A stretch of 64,000 nucleotides of DNA, taken from NCBI GenBank assembly GCA_963760715.1, contig CAVXDY010000003.1, positions 620,001 to 684,000 of the forward strand. Direction: 5' to 3'. A program made the translations under genes and the position numbers. Below, piece by piece: positions 1 through 8,857 of the stretch; the stretch's first letter is position 1; every line of letters begins with the position of its first letter. The notes beneath the pieces are model-generated. The model searched no databases and was not told where the DNA came from. It saw only the letters and a program-made list of their open reading frames with translations. The stretch comes from CAVXDY01 sp963760715 (GTDB lineage: Bacteria > Actinomycetota > Thermoleophilia > Miltoncostaeales > Miltoncostaeaceae).

Positions 1-605
1 GAGGGGCCGGCAGCCTCGCGAGCGTGCCCTTCACGCTGCGCTACGCCGGCACCGCGACGGCCACCGCCAACTTCACCCTCACTGCGACGACCAGCCTCCC
101 CAACGCCACGGTCGCGGTGACCCCCGGCAGCTCTCGCCCCATCCAGCAACAGCGACACCCAGGCCCTGGTGGCCGTCGGCATCCCGGCGGGTGCCAAGGC
201 GGGGACCTACGACGTCACGCTCAGCGCCAGGCTGGCCAACGGCCAGACGCGCACCCGCATCGGCCGGCTGACCGTGACCGGTGGCGGCGGCGGGACGACA
301 GGCGGGAGCACCAAGCTCAAGCTCACCACGGTCCTTCCCAAGGGGCTCAGCGCGGTCGCGGCGCGCACGTCGGGCATCGCGGTCCTCATCGGCTCGAACA
401 AGACCGGCAGCGCCCGCGTGCAGCTGTTCCAGGGCACCGGCAGGAAGAACAAGAAGCCGAAGGCGACCAAGAGCGTGCGGCTGAAGGTGCCCGGGCCCCA
501 CCCGGGTCGTGCTGAAGAGCGCAGAAGCTGACGAAGGGCGCGTACCGGGTCGTGATCACGGCCGGCGGACGCACGTTCGTCAAACGGGCCACGCTGACGA
601 AGTAG
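1..605 (+). pseudogene. Partial, frame-disrupted copy of a secreted surface protein
   Basis: The reading frame enters from the left edge (codons starting at base 3) and aligns throughout with the C-terminal half of the intact neighbour at 682-1944: an Ig-like beta region, a Gly/Thr linker, then a C-terminal beta domain with the shared motifs ARTSGIAVLIG and QLFQGTG. The frame breaks three times, each time by one extra base relative to the neighbour: a T near 132-134, a C within 496-499 and an A near 523. Removing these three bases restores one continuous frame to the TAG at 603-605. The function is unknown; the neighbour carries a likely signal peptide, so this copy was probably secreted too. 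The three insertions are either gene decay or base-calling errors, and the sequence alone cannot decide between them. Confidence 0.75.
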
Positions 606-681
606 CCGAGCCAGACTGCGAGGAGCCGGACGCCGATGAGAAGCCCCGGGCCCGATCCGGCTCCTCGCGATCGCCTCGATC

Positions 682-1944
682 GTGGGCGCGACCGCCCTCA
701 CCTCCGGGTGCGTCGCGATCTCGGGCATCTCCATCGGGCCGCAGGCCGACGTCATCGGCGACTTCCCGGTGAAGCTCACCGTCTGCGCATCCGGGTCGAC
801 CGGCTGCGGCGACGGCGTCTCGGGCCTGCCCGCCCTCCCGGGGACCGGGCAGATCCTGATCGGCGCCCGCGTCCAGGCGAACGTGAGCGTGCCGGCGTTC
901 ACCTCCTTGGGACCGGAGGCGCTGACCTTCACCGAGAGCCCGTCCTACGCCGCCGAGCTGGAGCGCCTCGACCCTGCGGCGCCCGGCACGCACTGGGTCG
1001 GGTTCATCTCGGCGGTCACGAACTACTCGAACACGAGCGGCCCGCAATCGATCACCATTCCGCTGGCCTACCGGCTCGGTCAGAGCGCCGACGGCAGCCC
1101 GTTCCCCGGGCCGTTCGCGACTGAGCTGGTCGCCGGGGGCCGAGGAGTGACCGCGGCGTCCCCCGGCTCGCGGCCGGTGTTCTGCGGTGCCTCGCTCTCG
1201 ACGGTCTTCGACGAGGACCCCTCGCCCACCAACGACGTCTACGCGATCTGCAAGGACACGGGGGGCGGGGTGACCAGCGTGGTCCGCGACCTCGGGATCG
1301 TGGCGGGAGCGCCCGCGAACGGGTCGCCGGGAGGACTGGCGGCCGTACCCTTCACGCTGCCCTTCGCGGGTTCCGCGTTCTCGCTCGCGCGCTTCGCCCT
1401 GACGGCGACGACGACGCTGCCGGGCGCCACCCTGGGCGTGACGCCGGGAGATCTCACCCCCGCCACGGACAGCGACAGCCAGGCGCTGGTGGCCGTCGGC
1501 ATCCCCGCCGGCGCCCGCGCGGGGACCTACGACGTCACCCTCACGGCCCGGCTGGCCAACGGGCAGGCGCGCAGCCGTACGGGGAAGCTGACCGTCACCG
1601 GGGGCGGTGGCAGCGGCGGTGGCGGCGGAACGACCGGCGGGGGAGCCACGGTCCGGCTGAGGCTGACGACGATCCTGCCCAGGGGCCTCAGCGCGGTCGC
1701 GGCGCGCACGTCGGGCATCGCCGTCCTGATCGGCGCCAACAGGACCGGGACCGCGCGGGTCCAGCTCTTCCAGGGCACCGGCAAGAAGAACAAGAAGCCG
1801 AAGGCCGGCCGGCGCGTGCGCCTGAAGGTGCCCGGGCCGACCCGGGTCGTCCTGAGGAGCACGCGGCTGACGAAGGGCGCCTACCGGGTCGTCATCACCG
1901 CCGGCGGGCGCACGTTCGTCACGCGGGCGACCCTGAAGACGTAG
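682..1944 (+). CDS. Secreted protein with Ig-like region and C-terminal beta domain
   Basis: This is a protein of about 420 residues with no recognised enzymatic motif. From N to C it shows the end of a signal-peptide-like hydrophobic stretch, about 190 residues of beta-rich sequence with scattered Cys, an Ig-like region around residues 215-305, a Gly-rich linker (about 310-325) and a C-terminal beta domain rich in Lys/Arg. It is a tandem paralogue of the disrupted copy just upstream. The in-frame GTG at 682 lies inside the hydrophobic segment. A better start is ATG at 636, preceded by GAGGAG, which reads MRSPGP and joins IRLLAIASIVG if one base in the GC run 644-654 is removed. That would give a complete signal peptide. 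Extracellular location is inferred; the role is unknown. Confidence 0.7.
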   Translation: MGATALTSGCVAISGISIGPQADVIGDFPVKLTVCASGSTGCGDGVSGLPALPGTGQILIGARVQANVSVPAFTSLGPEALTFTESPSYAAELERLDPAAPGTHWVGFISAVTNYSNTSGPQSITIPLAYRLGQSADGSPFPGPFATELVAGGRGVTAASPGSRPVFCGASLSTVFDEDPSPTNDVYAICKDTGGGVTSVVRDLGIVAGAPANGSPGGLAAVPFTLPFAGSAFSLARFALTATTTLPGATLGVTPGDLTPATDSDSQALVAVGIPAGARAGTYDVTLTARLANGQARSRTGKLTVTGGGGSGGGGGTTGGGATVRLRLTTILPRGLSAVAARTSGIAVLIGANRTGTARVQLFQGTGKKNKKPKAGRRVRLKVPGPTRVVLRSTRLTKGAYRVVITAGGRTFVTRATLKT

Positions 1945-2146
1945 AGCGGCCGCTGTGGTCGACGACCGTCCCGTCGGGGCCCTGGCCGACCACCTGCACC
2001 ATGTCGCCGCACGAGAAGGGCCCGCCCTTCAGCGAGATGACGTCCACCGTGCGGCCGCCGATCTCGGCCCGGCCGCGGCCCTGGGCGAGCACCTCCACGA
2101 TCCGTCCGCGCGCACCGTCCGCCGGGCTCGATGTCGTCAACTGCAC
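1919..2146 (-). CDS. Small beta-barrel (NfeD C-terminal/OB-like) protein
   Basis: This is a 75-residue protein starting with GTG at 2146, preceded by a near-perfect ribosome binding site (AAGGAGG, 8-9 bases upstream). The sequence GRIVEVLAQGRGRAEIGG followed by GDMVQVVG resembles the small OB-fold barrel found at the C-terminus of NfeD-type proteins, where it is usually fused to membrane helices. Here it stands alone, with no membrane segment. It is the last gene of the smpB operon, 45 bases after the smpB stop, and its 3' end overlaps the 3' end of the convergent surface-protein gene by 26 bases. The fold assignment is by eye only. The ribosome binding site is the main evidence that it is translated. 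Confidence 0.55.
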   Translation of the reverse strand: MQLTTSSPADGARGRIVEVLAQGRGRAEIGGRTVDVISLKGGPFSCGDMVQVVGQGPDGTVVDHSGRSTSSGSPA

Positions 2147-2191
2147 GCTTCCCCCTCCTTGGTCGCGTCCAACTGTGCGCGAAGCGCCTGG

Positions 2192-2680
2192 CTAGCGCCG
2201 GGCGGCCCTGATGGCCCGGTCGGCCTCGCGCTTGGCGTCGCGCTCCGCCATGGTACGCCGCTTGTCGTAGAGCGTCTTGCCGCGCCCCAGGCCGAGCTCG
2301 ATCTTGGCCCTCCCGCCGGAGAAGTAGAGCCGCAGCGGCACCAGGGAGAGGCCCTTCTCCGCGAGCGCGGACGCGAGGCGCTCGATCTCCCGCCGGTGGA
2401 GCAGCAGCTTGCGGGTTCGGCGCGGGTCGTGGCCCCCGTAGCCGGCGTTGTCGTACTCGGCGATGTGAGCGCCCACCAGCCACGCCTCGCCGCCGCGGAT
2501 CTGCACATAGGCGTCCGTGATCGTGGCCCCGCGGTCGCGGAGCCCCTTGACCTCGCTCCCCTGGAGCACGAGCCCGGCCTCGACGCGATCCGTGATCTCG
2601 TACTCGTGCAGGGCGCGGCGGTTGCGGGCCACGTCCTTGAAGCGCTCTCCGGCGCCGCTCTTTCGGTTCTTCGTCGCCAT
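2192..2680 (-). CDS. smpB: SsrA-binding protein SmpB
   Basis: SmpB binds tmRNA and delivers it to stalled ribosomes for trans-translation. The 162-residue protein matches the family along its whole length: ARNRRALHEYEI near the N-terminus, LQGSEVKGLRDRG, the core segment WLVGAHIAEY, and a basic C-terminal tail (GRGKTLYDKR and onward) that inserts into the decoding path. It lies 13 bases downstream of RNase R, which degrades the mRNAs released by trans-translation, so the pair forms a quality-control unit. No ssrA (tmRNA) gene is visible next to it in this window. Confidence 0.97.
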   Translation of the reverse strand: MATKNRKSGAGERFKDVARNRRALHEYEITDRVEAGLVLQGSEVKGLRDRGATITDAYVQIRGGEAWLVGAHIAEYDNAGYGGHDPRRTRKLLLHRREIERLASALAEKGLSLVPLRLYFSGGRAKIELGLGRGKTLYDKRRTMAERDAKREADRAIRAARR

Positions 2681-2693
2681 GGGCGCGACGATG

Positions 2694-4496
2694 TTAGCGC
2701 CCGCGTCCCCCGGGGCCGCCCCGCCGCGAGCGGGGGACCGGGCCGGGCGGGCGGCGGGCGGACGGGCCGCCGGAGGCCGGCTCCAGCTCCACGCGCCCGC
2801 GCAGGGGCTCGATGCGCACCACGCGCACGTCGAGGCGGTCGCCCAGGCGGATGCGCCGCCCGCTGCGGGTGCCGATCAGGCTGACCCCGAGGGGGTCGGC
2901 ACGGTAGTGGTCGTCCTCCAGGCGCCGCGACGGCAGGAACCCGGTGAAGACGTCCTCCATCTGGAGGAAGAGGCCGGCGTCGATGAGGCCGACCACGGTT
3001 CCCTCCAGCGGGCTCTCCCAGCCGCGGCGCGAGAGGAGATCCTCGAGCAGGAAGGCGGCGCAGATGTCGTCGCCCCGGCGCTCGACGGCGGACGCCTCGC
3101 GCTCGGCGGCCGAGCTGTGGTCGGCGGCCTCCCCGAGCTCGGACGGCCCGGGAGCCGGGTCCCCGAGGCCCAGGGCGTCGAGCAGGCCGCGGTGCACCAG
3201 CAGGTCGGGATAGCGGCGGATGGGCGACGTGAAGTGCAGGTAGGCCGGGCTGGCCAGCCCCGAGTGCCCGGGCTCGTGGGGGGAGTAGTACGCCTGGCGC
3301 AGGGACCGCAGCACCAGCGTCCAGAGCGCGGGCCCGCCGCGGCCGGCGGCCAGGTGGCGCGCGACGGCGTCGGCGGCGGCCGCGGCGGCGGCACGCCGGG
3401 CCGCGGGCCCGAGGGGGCCCTCGCGAAGCGGGGGCGTCGCCACGTCCAGCTCGGCCAGCTGCTGGTAGAGCAGCTCGATGCGGCTCTGGGCGGGGTCCTC
3501 GTGGTGGCGGAAGACCGTCGGGCGGCCGCGGGCGATGAGGTAGCGGGCGACGGCCTCGTTGGCCGCGATCATGCACTCCTCCACCAGGGAGTGCGCGGGG
3601 GTCTGGCCCTCCAGGTGGATCCCGGTCACGCGGTCGCCCGCGAAGGTGACCACCGGCTCGGGCGAGGAGGCCTCGAGCGCCCCCCGGGCGAGCCGCCGGT
3701 CGCGCAGCGCCCGGGCCACCAGCGCCGCGCGCGCCAGGTCGGCCTCCAGCCCCGGATCGCCGAGCGTCTCGCCCGCCGCCAGCGCGTCCACCTCCGGGTA
3801 GGTGAGCCGTCGCTCGGAGCGGATCAGGGATCGCGAGAAGCGGGTGTCGCCGACCTCGCCGTCGGCGGCGATGACCATCTCCACCGTGACGGCCGCGCGG
3901 TCGGCGCCGGGCCGCAGGCTGCAGAGGTCCGAGGACAGGCGCGCGGGGAGCATCGGGTCGACCGCCCCGGGCACGTAGACCGACGTGCCGCGCCGGGCCG
4001 CCTCGCGATCGAGCGGGCCGCCGGCCGCGACGAAGCGCGAGACGTCGGCGATGTGGACCCACAGGCGGGTCGCGTCGGCTCCCTCGGGGGCGACGGCGAT
4101 GGCGTCGTCGTGGTCCTTGGCGCCCTCGGGGTCGATCGTGATGACCCGCTGGTCGCGCAGGTCGCGGCGCCCGCGGTCGCGGGCCGGGGCGTCCGTCTCC
4201 TTCGCCTCGGCCTCCTCGAGGGCGGCCCGCGGGAAGGGGGTCCCCAGCCCGTTGGCCGCCAGCAGCGCGCGCAGGGCGGCGCGCGGCGAGCGCGCCGAGC
4301 CGTGGACGGCCGTCACGCGGCCCGCCCGGCCCCGCATCGTCACCGTCACCAGGTCGCCCACCTCGGCCCCGTCGCGCGCGCCCTTGGCCAGGGGCACGCG
4401 CGGACCCGGATCGAAGGCCGGCTGGGCCGCCGCTCCGCGCCCGGCCGACACCAGCTCCGCGACGAGCACCTCCTGGGAGCCTCCCCGGGGGCTCAC
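2694..4496 (-). CDS. rnr: Ribonuclease R (RNB-family exoribonuclease)
   Basis: This is a 3'-5' hydrolytic exoribonuclease of the RNase II/R family. The RNB catalytic signature is present around residues 116-130 (TIDPEGAKDHDDAIA, with the metal-binding Asp cluster), followed by SRFVAAGG, LCSLRPGADRAAV and the typical HFTSPIRRYPDL segment. An S1-like RNA-binding barrel (EGTVVGLIDAGLFLQ) precedes a basic, Gly/Arg-rich tail. At 600 residues it is clearly shorter than the roughly 780-810 residues of well-known RNase R proteins. The N-terminal helix-turn-helix and most of the cold-shock region are reduced, so RNase II-like activity is possible. Its ATG overlaps the stop of the upstream protease gene (ATGA). 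Confidence 0.93.
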   Translation of the reverse strand: MSPRGGSQEVLVAELVSAGRGAAAQPAFDPGPRVPLAKGARDGAEVGDLVTVTMRGRAGRVTAVHGSARSPRAALRALLAANGLGTPFPRAALEEAEAKETDAPARDRGRRDLRDQRVITIDPEGAKDHDDAIAVAPEGADATRLWVHIADVSRFVAAGGPLDREAARRGTSVYVPGAVDPMLPARLSSDLCSLRPGADRAAVTVEMVIAADGEVGDTRFSRSLIRSERRLTYPEVDALAAGETLGDPGLEADLARAALVARALRDRRLARGALEASSPEPVVTFAGDRVTGIHLEGQTPAHSLVEECMIAANEAVARYLIARGRPTVFRHHEDPAQSRIELLYQQLAELDVATPPLREGPLGPAARRAAAAAAADAVARHLAAGRGGPALWTLVLRSLRQAYYSPHEPGHSGLASPAYLHFTSPIRRYPDLLVHRGLLDALGLGDPAPGPSELGEAADHSSAAEREASAVERRGDDICAAFLLEDLLSRRGWESPLEGTVVGLIDAGLFLQMEDVFTGFLPSRRLEDDHYRADPLGVSLIGTRSGRRIRLGDRLDVRVVRIEPLRGRVELEPASGGPSARRPPGPVPRSRRGGPGGRGR

Positions 4497-5692
4497 GGGA
4501 CGTCCGCGAGGGCCTGGCGCAGGCCCCGTTGCAGCACCTCGTCGGCCGGCGTATGCGGGTTGTCGGTGACCTTCACGCCCGGGGGGAGGCCGCGCTTGGC
4601 CAGGTCGTACCCGTCGGGCGTGAGGTAGTGGGCGATGGTGAACTTGAGGGCCCCGCCGTCGCGGAGCTGACGGCTCGTCTGCACCAGGGCCTTGCCGAAG
4701 GTGTGGTCGCCCACCAGCACGGCCCGGTCGGCGTCGCGCAGGGCCCCCGCCACGATCTCGCTGGCGCTCGCGCTGTTCTGGTCCACCAGGACCACCAGCG
4801 GCAGGTCGCCGGCCGCCGGATCACCGCTGGTCCTGAGCGTCTCCCGCGGCGAGTGCAGGCCCTCGGTGGTCACGACGGGCGTGCCGGACGGCAGGAAGAC
4901 CCCCGCAACCCCGACGGCCTCGGTCACGAGCCCGCCGGGGTCCTGGCGCAGGTCCAGCACCAGCGCCCGCGCGCCCTTGGCCCGAAGGCGCTTCACGGCG
5001 TCGCTCAGCGCGGTGGCCGATCCCCGCACGAACCGCGGCAGGCGCAGGTAGCCCACCTTCTTGCCGTCGACCGTCTCCATGCGGGAGAGGACCGGCGGGG
5101 CGGCGATCTCGCGGCGGGTGAGCGTGAGCTGCCGAACCGGGGAGTCCCCGGTCACCACCCCCAGGCGCACCTGGGTGCCCTCCGGGCCGCGCACCCGGCC
5201 GGCCGCCCCGGCCAGGTCGGCCCCCGTGAGGCGCTTGCCGTCGATCGACACCAGCCGGTCGCCGACCTTGATGCCGGCCTGGTCCGCGGGGCCGCCGTGC
5301 ACGACGCTCCGCACCACGAGCGACTTCCCGCGGGCCGCGAGCACCAGACCGACTCCCGAGTAGGTGCCGTTGTAGCTCTCCCGGAGCGCGGCCAGCTCGT
5401 CCGCGCTCAGGTAGTCCGTGTAGGGGTCGTTGAGCGCCTCGATCATCCGGTCCACCGAGAGGCTCTCGAGCTTCTTCGCGTCGATCGGCTTGTAGTAGTC
5501 GTTGCGCAGCACGTCGAGCACCTGGGAGGGCAGGCTCTCCCCGCTGTTGCCGAGCAGGAACCCGCGCAGGGGGTCGCGCAGCTGCGTGAGGCCGGTGGCC
5601 TCGGCGTGGCCGCCCACCACGACGCCGCCGACGAAGACCACGGCCACGGCGAGCACCGCGCCCACGATCGCCAGGAGCCGGCGGGCTCTCAT
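4493..5692 (-). CDS. S41-family carboxy-terminal processing protease
   Basis: This is a secreted or membrane-anchored serine protease of the CtpA/Prc family. An N-terminal hydrophobic segment (about residues 6-28) acts as signal or anchor. A PDZ domain follows (about 110-190, GPADQAGIKVGDRLVSIDG), then the S41 catalytic domain with the nucleophile motif NSASASEIVAGAL (about 306-318) and the general-base Lys in TFGKALVQ (Lys334). It cleaves C-terminal segments of envelope proteins. It lies downstream of ftsEX, which often regulates cell-wall hydrolysis, so a role in envelope turnover is plausible but inferred. It overlaps RNase R by four bases. Confidence 0.93.
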   Translation of the reverse strand: MRARRLLAIVGAVLAVAVVFVGGVVVGGHAEATGLTQLRDPLRGFLLGNSGESLPSQVLDVLRNDYYKPIDAKKLESLSVDRMIEALNDPYTDYLSADELAALRESYNGTYSGVGLVLAARGKSLVVRSVVHGGPADQAGIKVGDRLVSIDGKRLTGADLAGAAGRVRGPEGTQVRLGVVTGDSPVRQLTLTRREIAAPPVLSRMETVDGKKVGYLRLPRFVRGSATALSDAVKRLRAKGARALVLDLRQDPGGLVTEAVGVAGVFLPSGTPVVTTEGLHSPRETLRTSGDPAAGDLPLVVLVDQNSASASEIVAGALRDADRAVLVGDHTFGKALVQTSRQLRDGGALKFTIAHYLTPDGYDLAKRGLPPGVKVTDNPHTPADEVLQRGLRQALADVP

Positions 5693-5780
5693 GGGTGTCT
5701 GCGCCGGCTCACGCGTTCGGATGATACGCCGGTGCCGGCGAACGGCCCGGAAACCGGGGCGCGCCGGCGACCCCGGGAGC

Positions 5781-6677
5781 TCAGACCTTGAGGAAGCGGC
5801 GCAGCGTGATGCCGCTGCCCAGCGCGCCCACGATCGCGCCCGCCGCGATCAGGATCAGGCTCAGCGCCGGGAAGCCGATGGTGGTCGCCTCGTTGCGCGT
5901 CAGGTCGCTGTCGGCGCCCGCGATCCACTGGTCCACGACGCCCACCTTCACGGCCCACAGGAGGGCCACCGACAGCACGGCCCCCAGCAGGCCGCAGACG
6001 ATGCCCTCGATGACGAACGGCCATCGGATGAACCAGTTGGTGGCGCCCACCAGCTTCATCACCTCGACCTCGCGGCGGCGGGCGAAGATCGAGAGGCGGA
6101 TCGTGTTCCCGATCAGCAGGATCGAGGCGACCAGCAGGATCGTGATGAGGGCGAGGCCGGCCCACTGGATGAAGCGGGCGACCGAGAGCAGCTTGTCGGC
6201 CGTCGCCTTCCCGTAGGAGATGCCCTGCTCGCTGTCCACCGCCGGCTGGCCCTTGAGGGCCGCCACGATCTGGGGCGCCTTCTCCACGTCCGTCGGCTTG
6301 AGGCGGAAGTTGGCGGGAACGGGGTTCGAGCCGACGAGGTCGGTGATGTTCGGGTCCTTGAGGCGGGACTTGAGCTCCGCCAGGGCCTGGTCCTTGTTGA
6401 TGTAGGTGGACTGCTTGATCAACCCCTGGGCCTGGAGGTCGTTGATCGCCGCCTGAAGCTGGTTGACCTGGGCCACCTTGGCGGAGTCGGAGATGTAGAC
6501 CCGCACGTCGATCCTGTTCTTCTGCGAGTCCACGGCCGACTGGACGTACAGGAACGACGGGATGAAGGCGCCGAGGATGAAGACCGCGATCAGCACGGTC
6601 ACCGTGGCCGCGATTGAGACCGCCGCGTTCGCGCGGATCGAGCGGATGGCCTCCGCCAGGAAGAAGCGCAGTCTCAC
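5781..6677 (-). CDS. ftsX: Cell division protein FtsX
   Basis: FtsX is the membrane partner of the ATPase FtsE and couples ATP hydrolysis in the cytoplasm to peptidoglycan hydrolase activation outside the cell. The 298-residue protein has the expected topology: a cytoplasmic N-terminus (MRLRFFLAEAIRSIRAN), TM1 at about 20-43, an extracellular domain of roughly 130 residues, and three C-terminal TM segments (about 170-195, 220-245 and 270-290). The FtsX/permease motif EVEVMKLVGATNWFIRWPF lies between TM2 and TM3. It follows ftsE after two bases. The 88 bases before the next gene show no clear promoter or terminator. Confidence 0.96.
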   Translation of the reverse strand: MRLRFFLAEAIRSIRANAAVSIAATVTVLIAVFILGAFIPSFLYVQSAVDSQKNRIDVRVYISDSAKVAQVNQLQAAINDLQAQGLIKQSTYINKDQALAELKSRLKDPNITDLVGSNPVPANFRLKPTDVEKAPQIVAALKGQPAVDSEQGISYGKATADKLLSVARFIQWAGLALITILLVASILLIGNTIRLSIFARRREVEVMKLVGATNWFIRWPFVIEGIVCGLLGAVLSVALLWAVKVGVVDQWIAGADSDLTRNEATTIGFPALSLILIAAGAIVGALGSGITLRRFLKV

Positions 6678-6679
6678 GC

Positions 6680-7504
6680 TCAGGAGTCGGCGCGTGTGTA
6701 GCTGGCTTGGCGCTGGTCGCGGACGAGCCGTCCGTCCTCGAGCGCGACCACCCGCATCTGCATCTTGTCCACCATCTCGCGGTCATGGGTGGCCATGATG
6801 ACCGTGGTCCCGGTGCGGTTGATGCGGTACAGGAGCTGCATGATGCCGATCGACGTCTCGGGGTCGAGGTTCCCCGTGGGCTCGTCGGCGATCAGCAGGC
6901 GCGGGTGGTTGACGAACGCCCGCGCGATGGACACCCGCTGCTGCTCACCGCCCGACAGCTCGTTGGGATAGCGGCCGCCCTTCTCGGACAGGCCCACCAG
7001 GGCGAGGGTCTCGGGCACCTTGCGGCGGATGCTGCGGGGATTGTCGCCGATCACCTGGAGCGCGTAGGCCACGTTGTCGTAGACCGTCCGCCCGGCGAGC
7101 AGCTTGAAGTCCTGGAAGACGCACCCGATGGCGCGCCGCAGGTAGGGCACCTTGGAGCGGCGCAGGCGCTGCAGGTTCCGCCCACCCACCGTGATCGTGC
7201 CCTCGGTGGGGTCGAACTCCTTGATGAGGAGCCGGATGAAGGTCGACTTACCCGAGCCCGAGGCGCCCACCAGGAAGACGAACTCGCCGCTCTCGATCGA
7301 GACGGACAGGTTCTCGAGGGCGGTGACGTCGGGCCCGTACGACTTCGTCACCCCCTCGAGGATGACCATCGGCCCGTCCCCCGGACGCAGCACGGCCCTC
7401 CGGTCCGAGCGGACGAGCGCCGAGGTGCGCGCCCGCGCGCGCTCCCGCGCACGGCGCGGGGGCGTGTCGGGGGAGGAGGGTGTGGTGGGGGCGTCGGTGC
7501 TCAT
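6680..7504 (-). CDS. ftsE: Cell division ATP-binding protein FtsE
   Basis: FtsE is the ABC-type ATPase of the FtsEX complex. All nucleotide-binding motifs are visible: Walker A GASGSGKST (about 80-88), the Q-loop FQDFKLL, the signature LSGGEQQRVSIARA, Walker B LLIADEPTGN and the switch His in ATHDREM. The frame opens 45 residues before the normal FtsE N-terminus (MVILEGVTKSYG). That Arg-rich leader begins with ATG AGC ACC GAC, like several other genes here, and is compatible with translation, but the internal Met46 is an alternative start. A consensus-like promoter lies about 100 bases upstream. It heads the ftsE-ftsX-S41-rnr-smpB operon. Confidence 0.96.
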   Translation of the reverse strand: MSTDAPTTPSSPDTPPRRARERARARTSALVRSDRRAVLRPGDGPMVILEGVTKSYGPDVTALENLSVSIESGEFVFLVGASGSGKSTFIRLLIKEFDPTEGTITVGGRNLQRLRRSKVPYLRRAIGCVFQDFKLLAGRTVYDNVAYALQVIGDNPRSIRRKVPETLALVGLSEKGGRYPNELSGGEQQRVSIARAFVNHPRLLIADEPTGNLDPETSIGIMQLLYRINRTGTTVIMATHDREMVDKMQMRVVALEDGRLVRDQRQASYTRADS

Positions 7505-7602
7505 GGAGACCAGATGCGCCGGTGCGCCGGAGGGCGCCGGAAGGGCGGTTCCGCCATCGAAGGGGCCGGTGGCGGACGCAACCGCTGCGCGAAGCGAGCA
7601 GG

Positions 7603-7632
7603 AGGGTAGCCGCTGGCCACGCAGGGTGTCAA
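7603..7632 (-). promoter_or_regulatory. Sigma70-type promoter of the ftsEX operon
   Basis: Read on the minus strand, a perfect -35 hexamer TTGACA (7632-7627) is followed by an 18-base spacer and a -10 hexamer TACCCT (7608-7603, matching TAnnnT). Transcription would start near 7596, leaving a leader of about 90 bases before the ftsE ATG at 7504. It sits in the 180-base gap between prfB and ftsE, where nothing else is recognised. Confidence 0.6.
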
Positions 7633-7684
7633 TCCGCGAAAGTCGCCGGAAAACCGCACGATCCAGGCTTCGACGCGGTCCGGA

Positions 7685-8857
7685 TCAGTCCTCCCCGGCC
7701 GGGTTCCCGGAGCCCTGCGAGACCACGGGAACGCCTCGCGCGCGCCGTTCCAGCTCCGCCCGGATGAACTCGTCGAGGTCCCCGTCGAGCACGCCCTGCG
7801 CGTTTCCCGTCTCGTGCCCGGTACGAAGGTCCTTGACCATCGTGTAGGGGTGCACCACGTAGGACCGGATCTGGCTCCCGAAGCCGATGCTCTGGCTCTC
7901 GCCGCGGCTCTTCGCGGCCTCGGCCTCGCGCCGGTCCAGCTCCTTCTGGACCAGGCGGGCGCGCAGCAGCGCCATCGCCGTGGCGCGGTTCTGCGTCTGG
8001 GATCGCTCGTTCTGGCACTGGACCACGATCTTGCTGGGCAGGTGGGTGATCCGGACGGCCGAGTCGGTCTTGTTCACGTGCTGCCCGCCGGCGCCGCTCG
8101 CGCGGTAGGTGTCGATCTTCAGATCCTTGTCGAGGATCTCCACGTTGACCGCCTCGCTCACCAGCGGGGCGACCTCCACGGCGGCGAAGGACGTCTGCCG
8201 CCGGTTCGCCGAGTCGAACGGGGACAGGCGCACGAGGCGGTGCACACCGCTCTCGGCCGACAGCAGCCCGTACGCGTTGGGCCCGTGGGCCGTGAAGGTG
8301 GCCGACTTGATGCCGGCCTCGGTCCCCTCCTGGACCTCCTTGAGGTCGGTGCGCAGGCCCCGCCGCTCCGCCCAGCGCAGGTACATGCGCAGGAGCATCT
8401 CGGCCCAGTCCTGGGCGTCGGTGCCGCCCTCGCCGGCGTTGATCGAGACCACGGCGTCGCCGGCGGCGTGCCGGCCCGAGAACAGGCGCGCCTCCTCCAG
8501 GCGGCCGAGCTGGCCGTCCGCCCGCCGCAGGCCCTCGTCCAGCTCGGCGATGAAGTCGGGGTCGGGCTCCTCCGCGGCCTCGCGGGTGAGCTCGACCAGC
8601 TCGGTCAGCGCCTCGAGGTCTCCGCGCAGCCCCTCGTACTCGCCCAGGCGCGAGCGCGCCCCGGCGTGCTCCGCCGAGATCTCGGCGGCGCGGGACGCGT
8701 CGTCCCAGAAGCCCGGCTCCCCCATCGCCGACTCGAGCTCGGCGATCCTGCGCTCCAGGCTCGGGGGGTCAAAGGTAGTCGCCCAGGACGCCGGCCCGCT
8801 CCCGCAGTCGGGCGGCACGCTGGACGAGGTCTTCGAGCGATGGGCTCGCGTCGGTGC

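Noticed and set aside
1945..2191. Possible tmRNA (ssrA) gene next to smpB
   Set aside because: The interval holds the small OB-like coding frame with a strong ribosome binding site. No tRNA-like acceptor end or tag sequence was seen.
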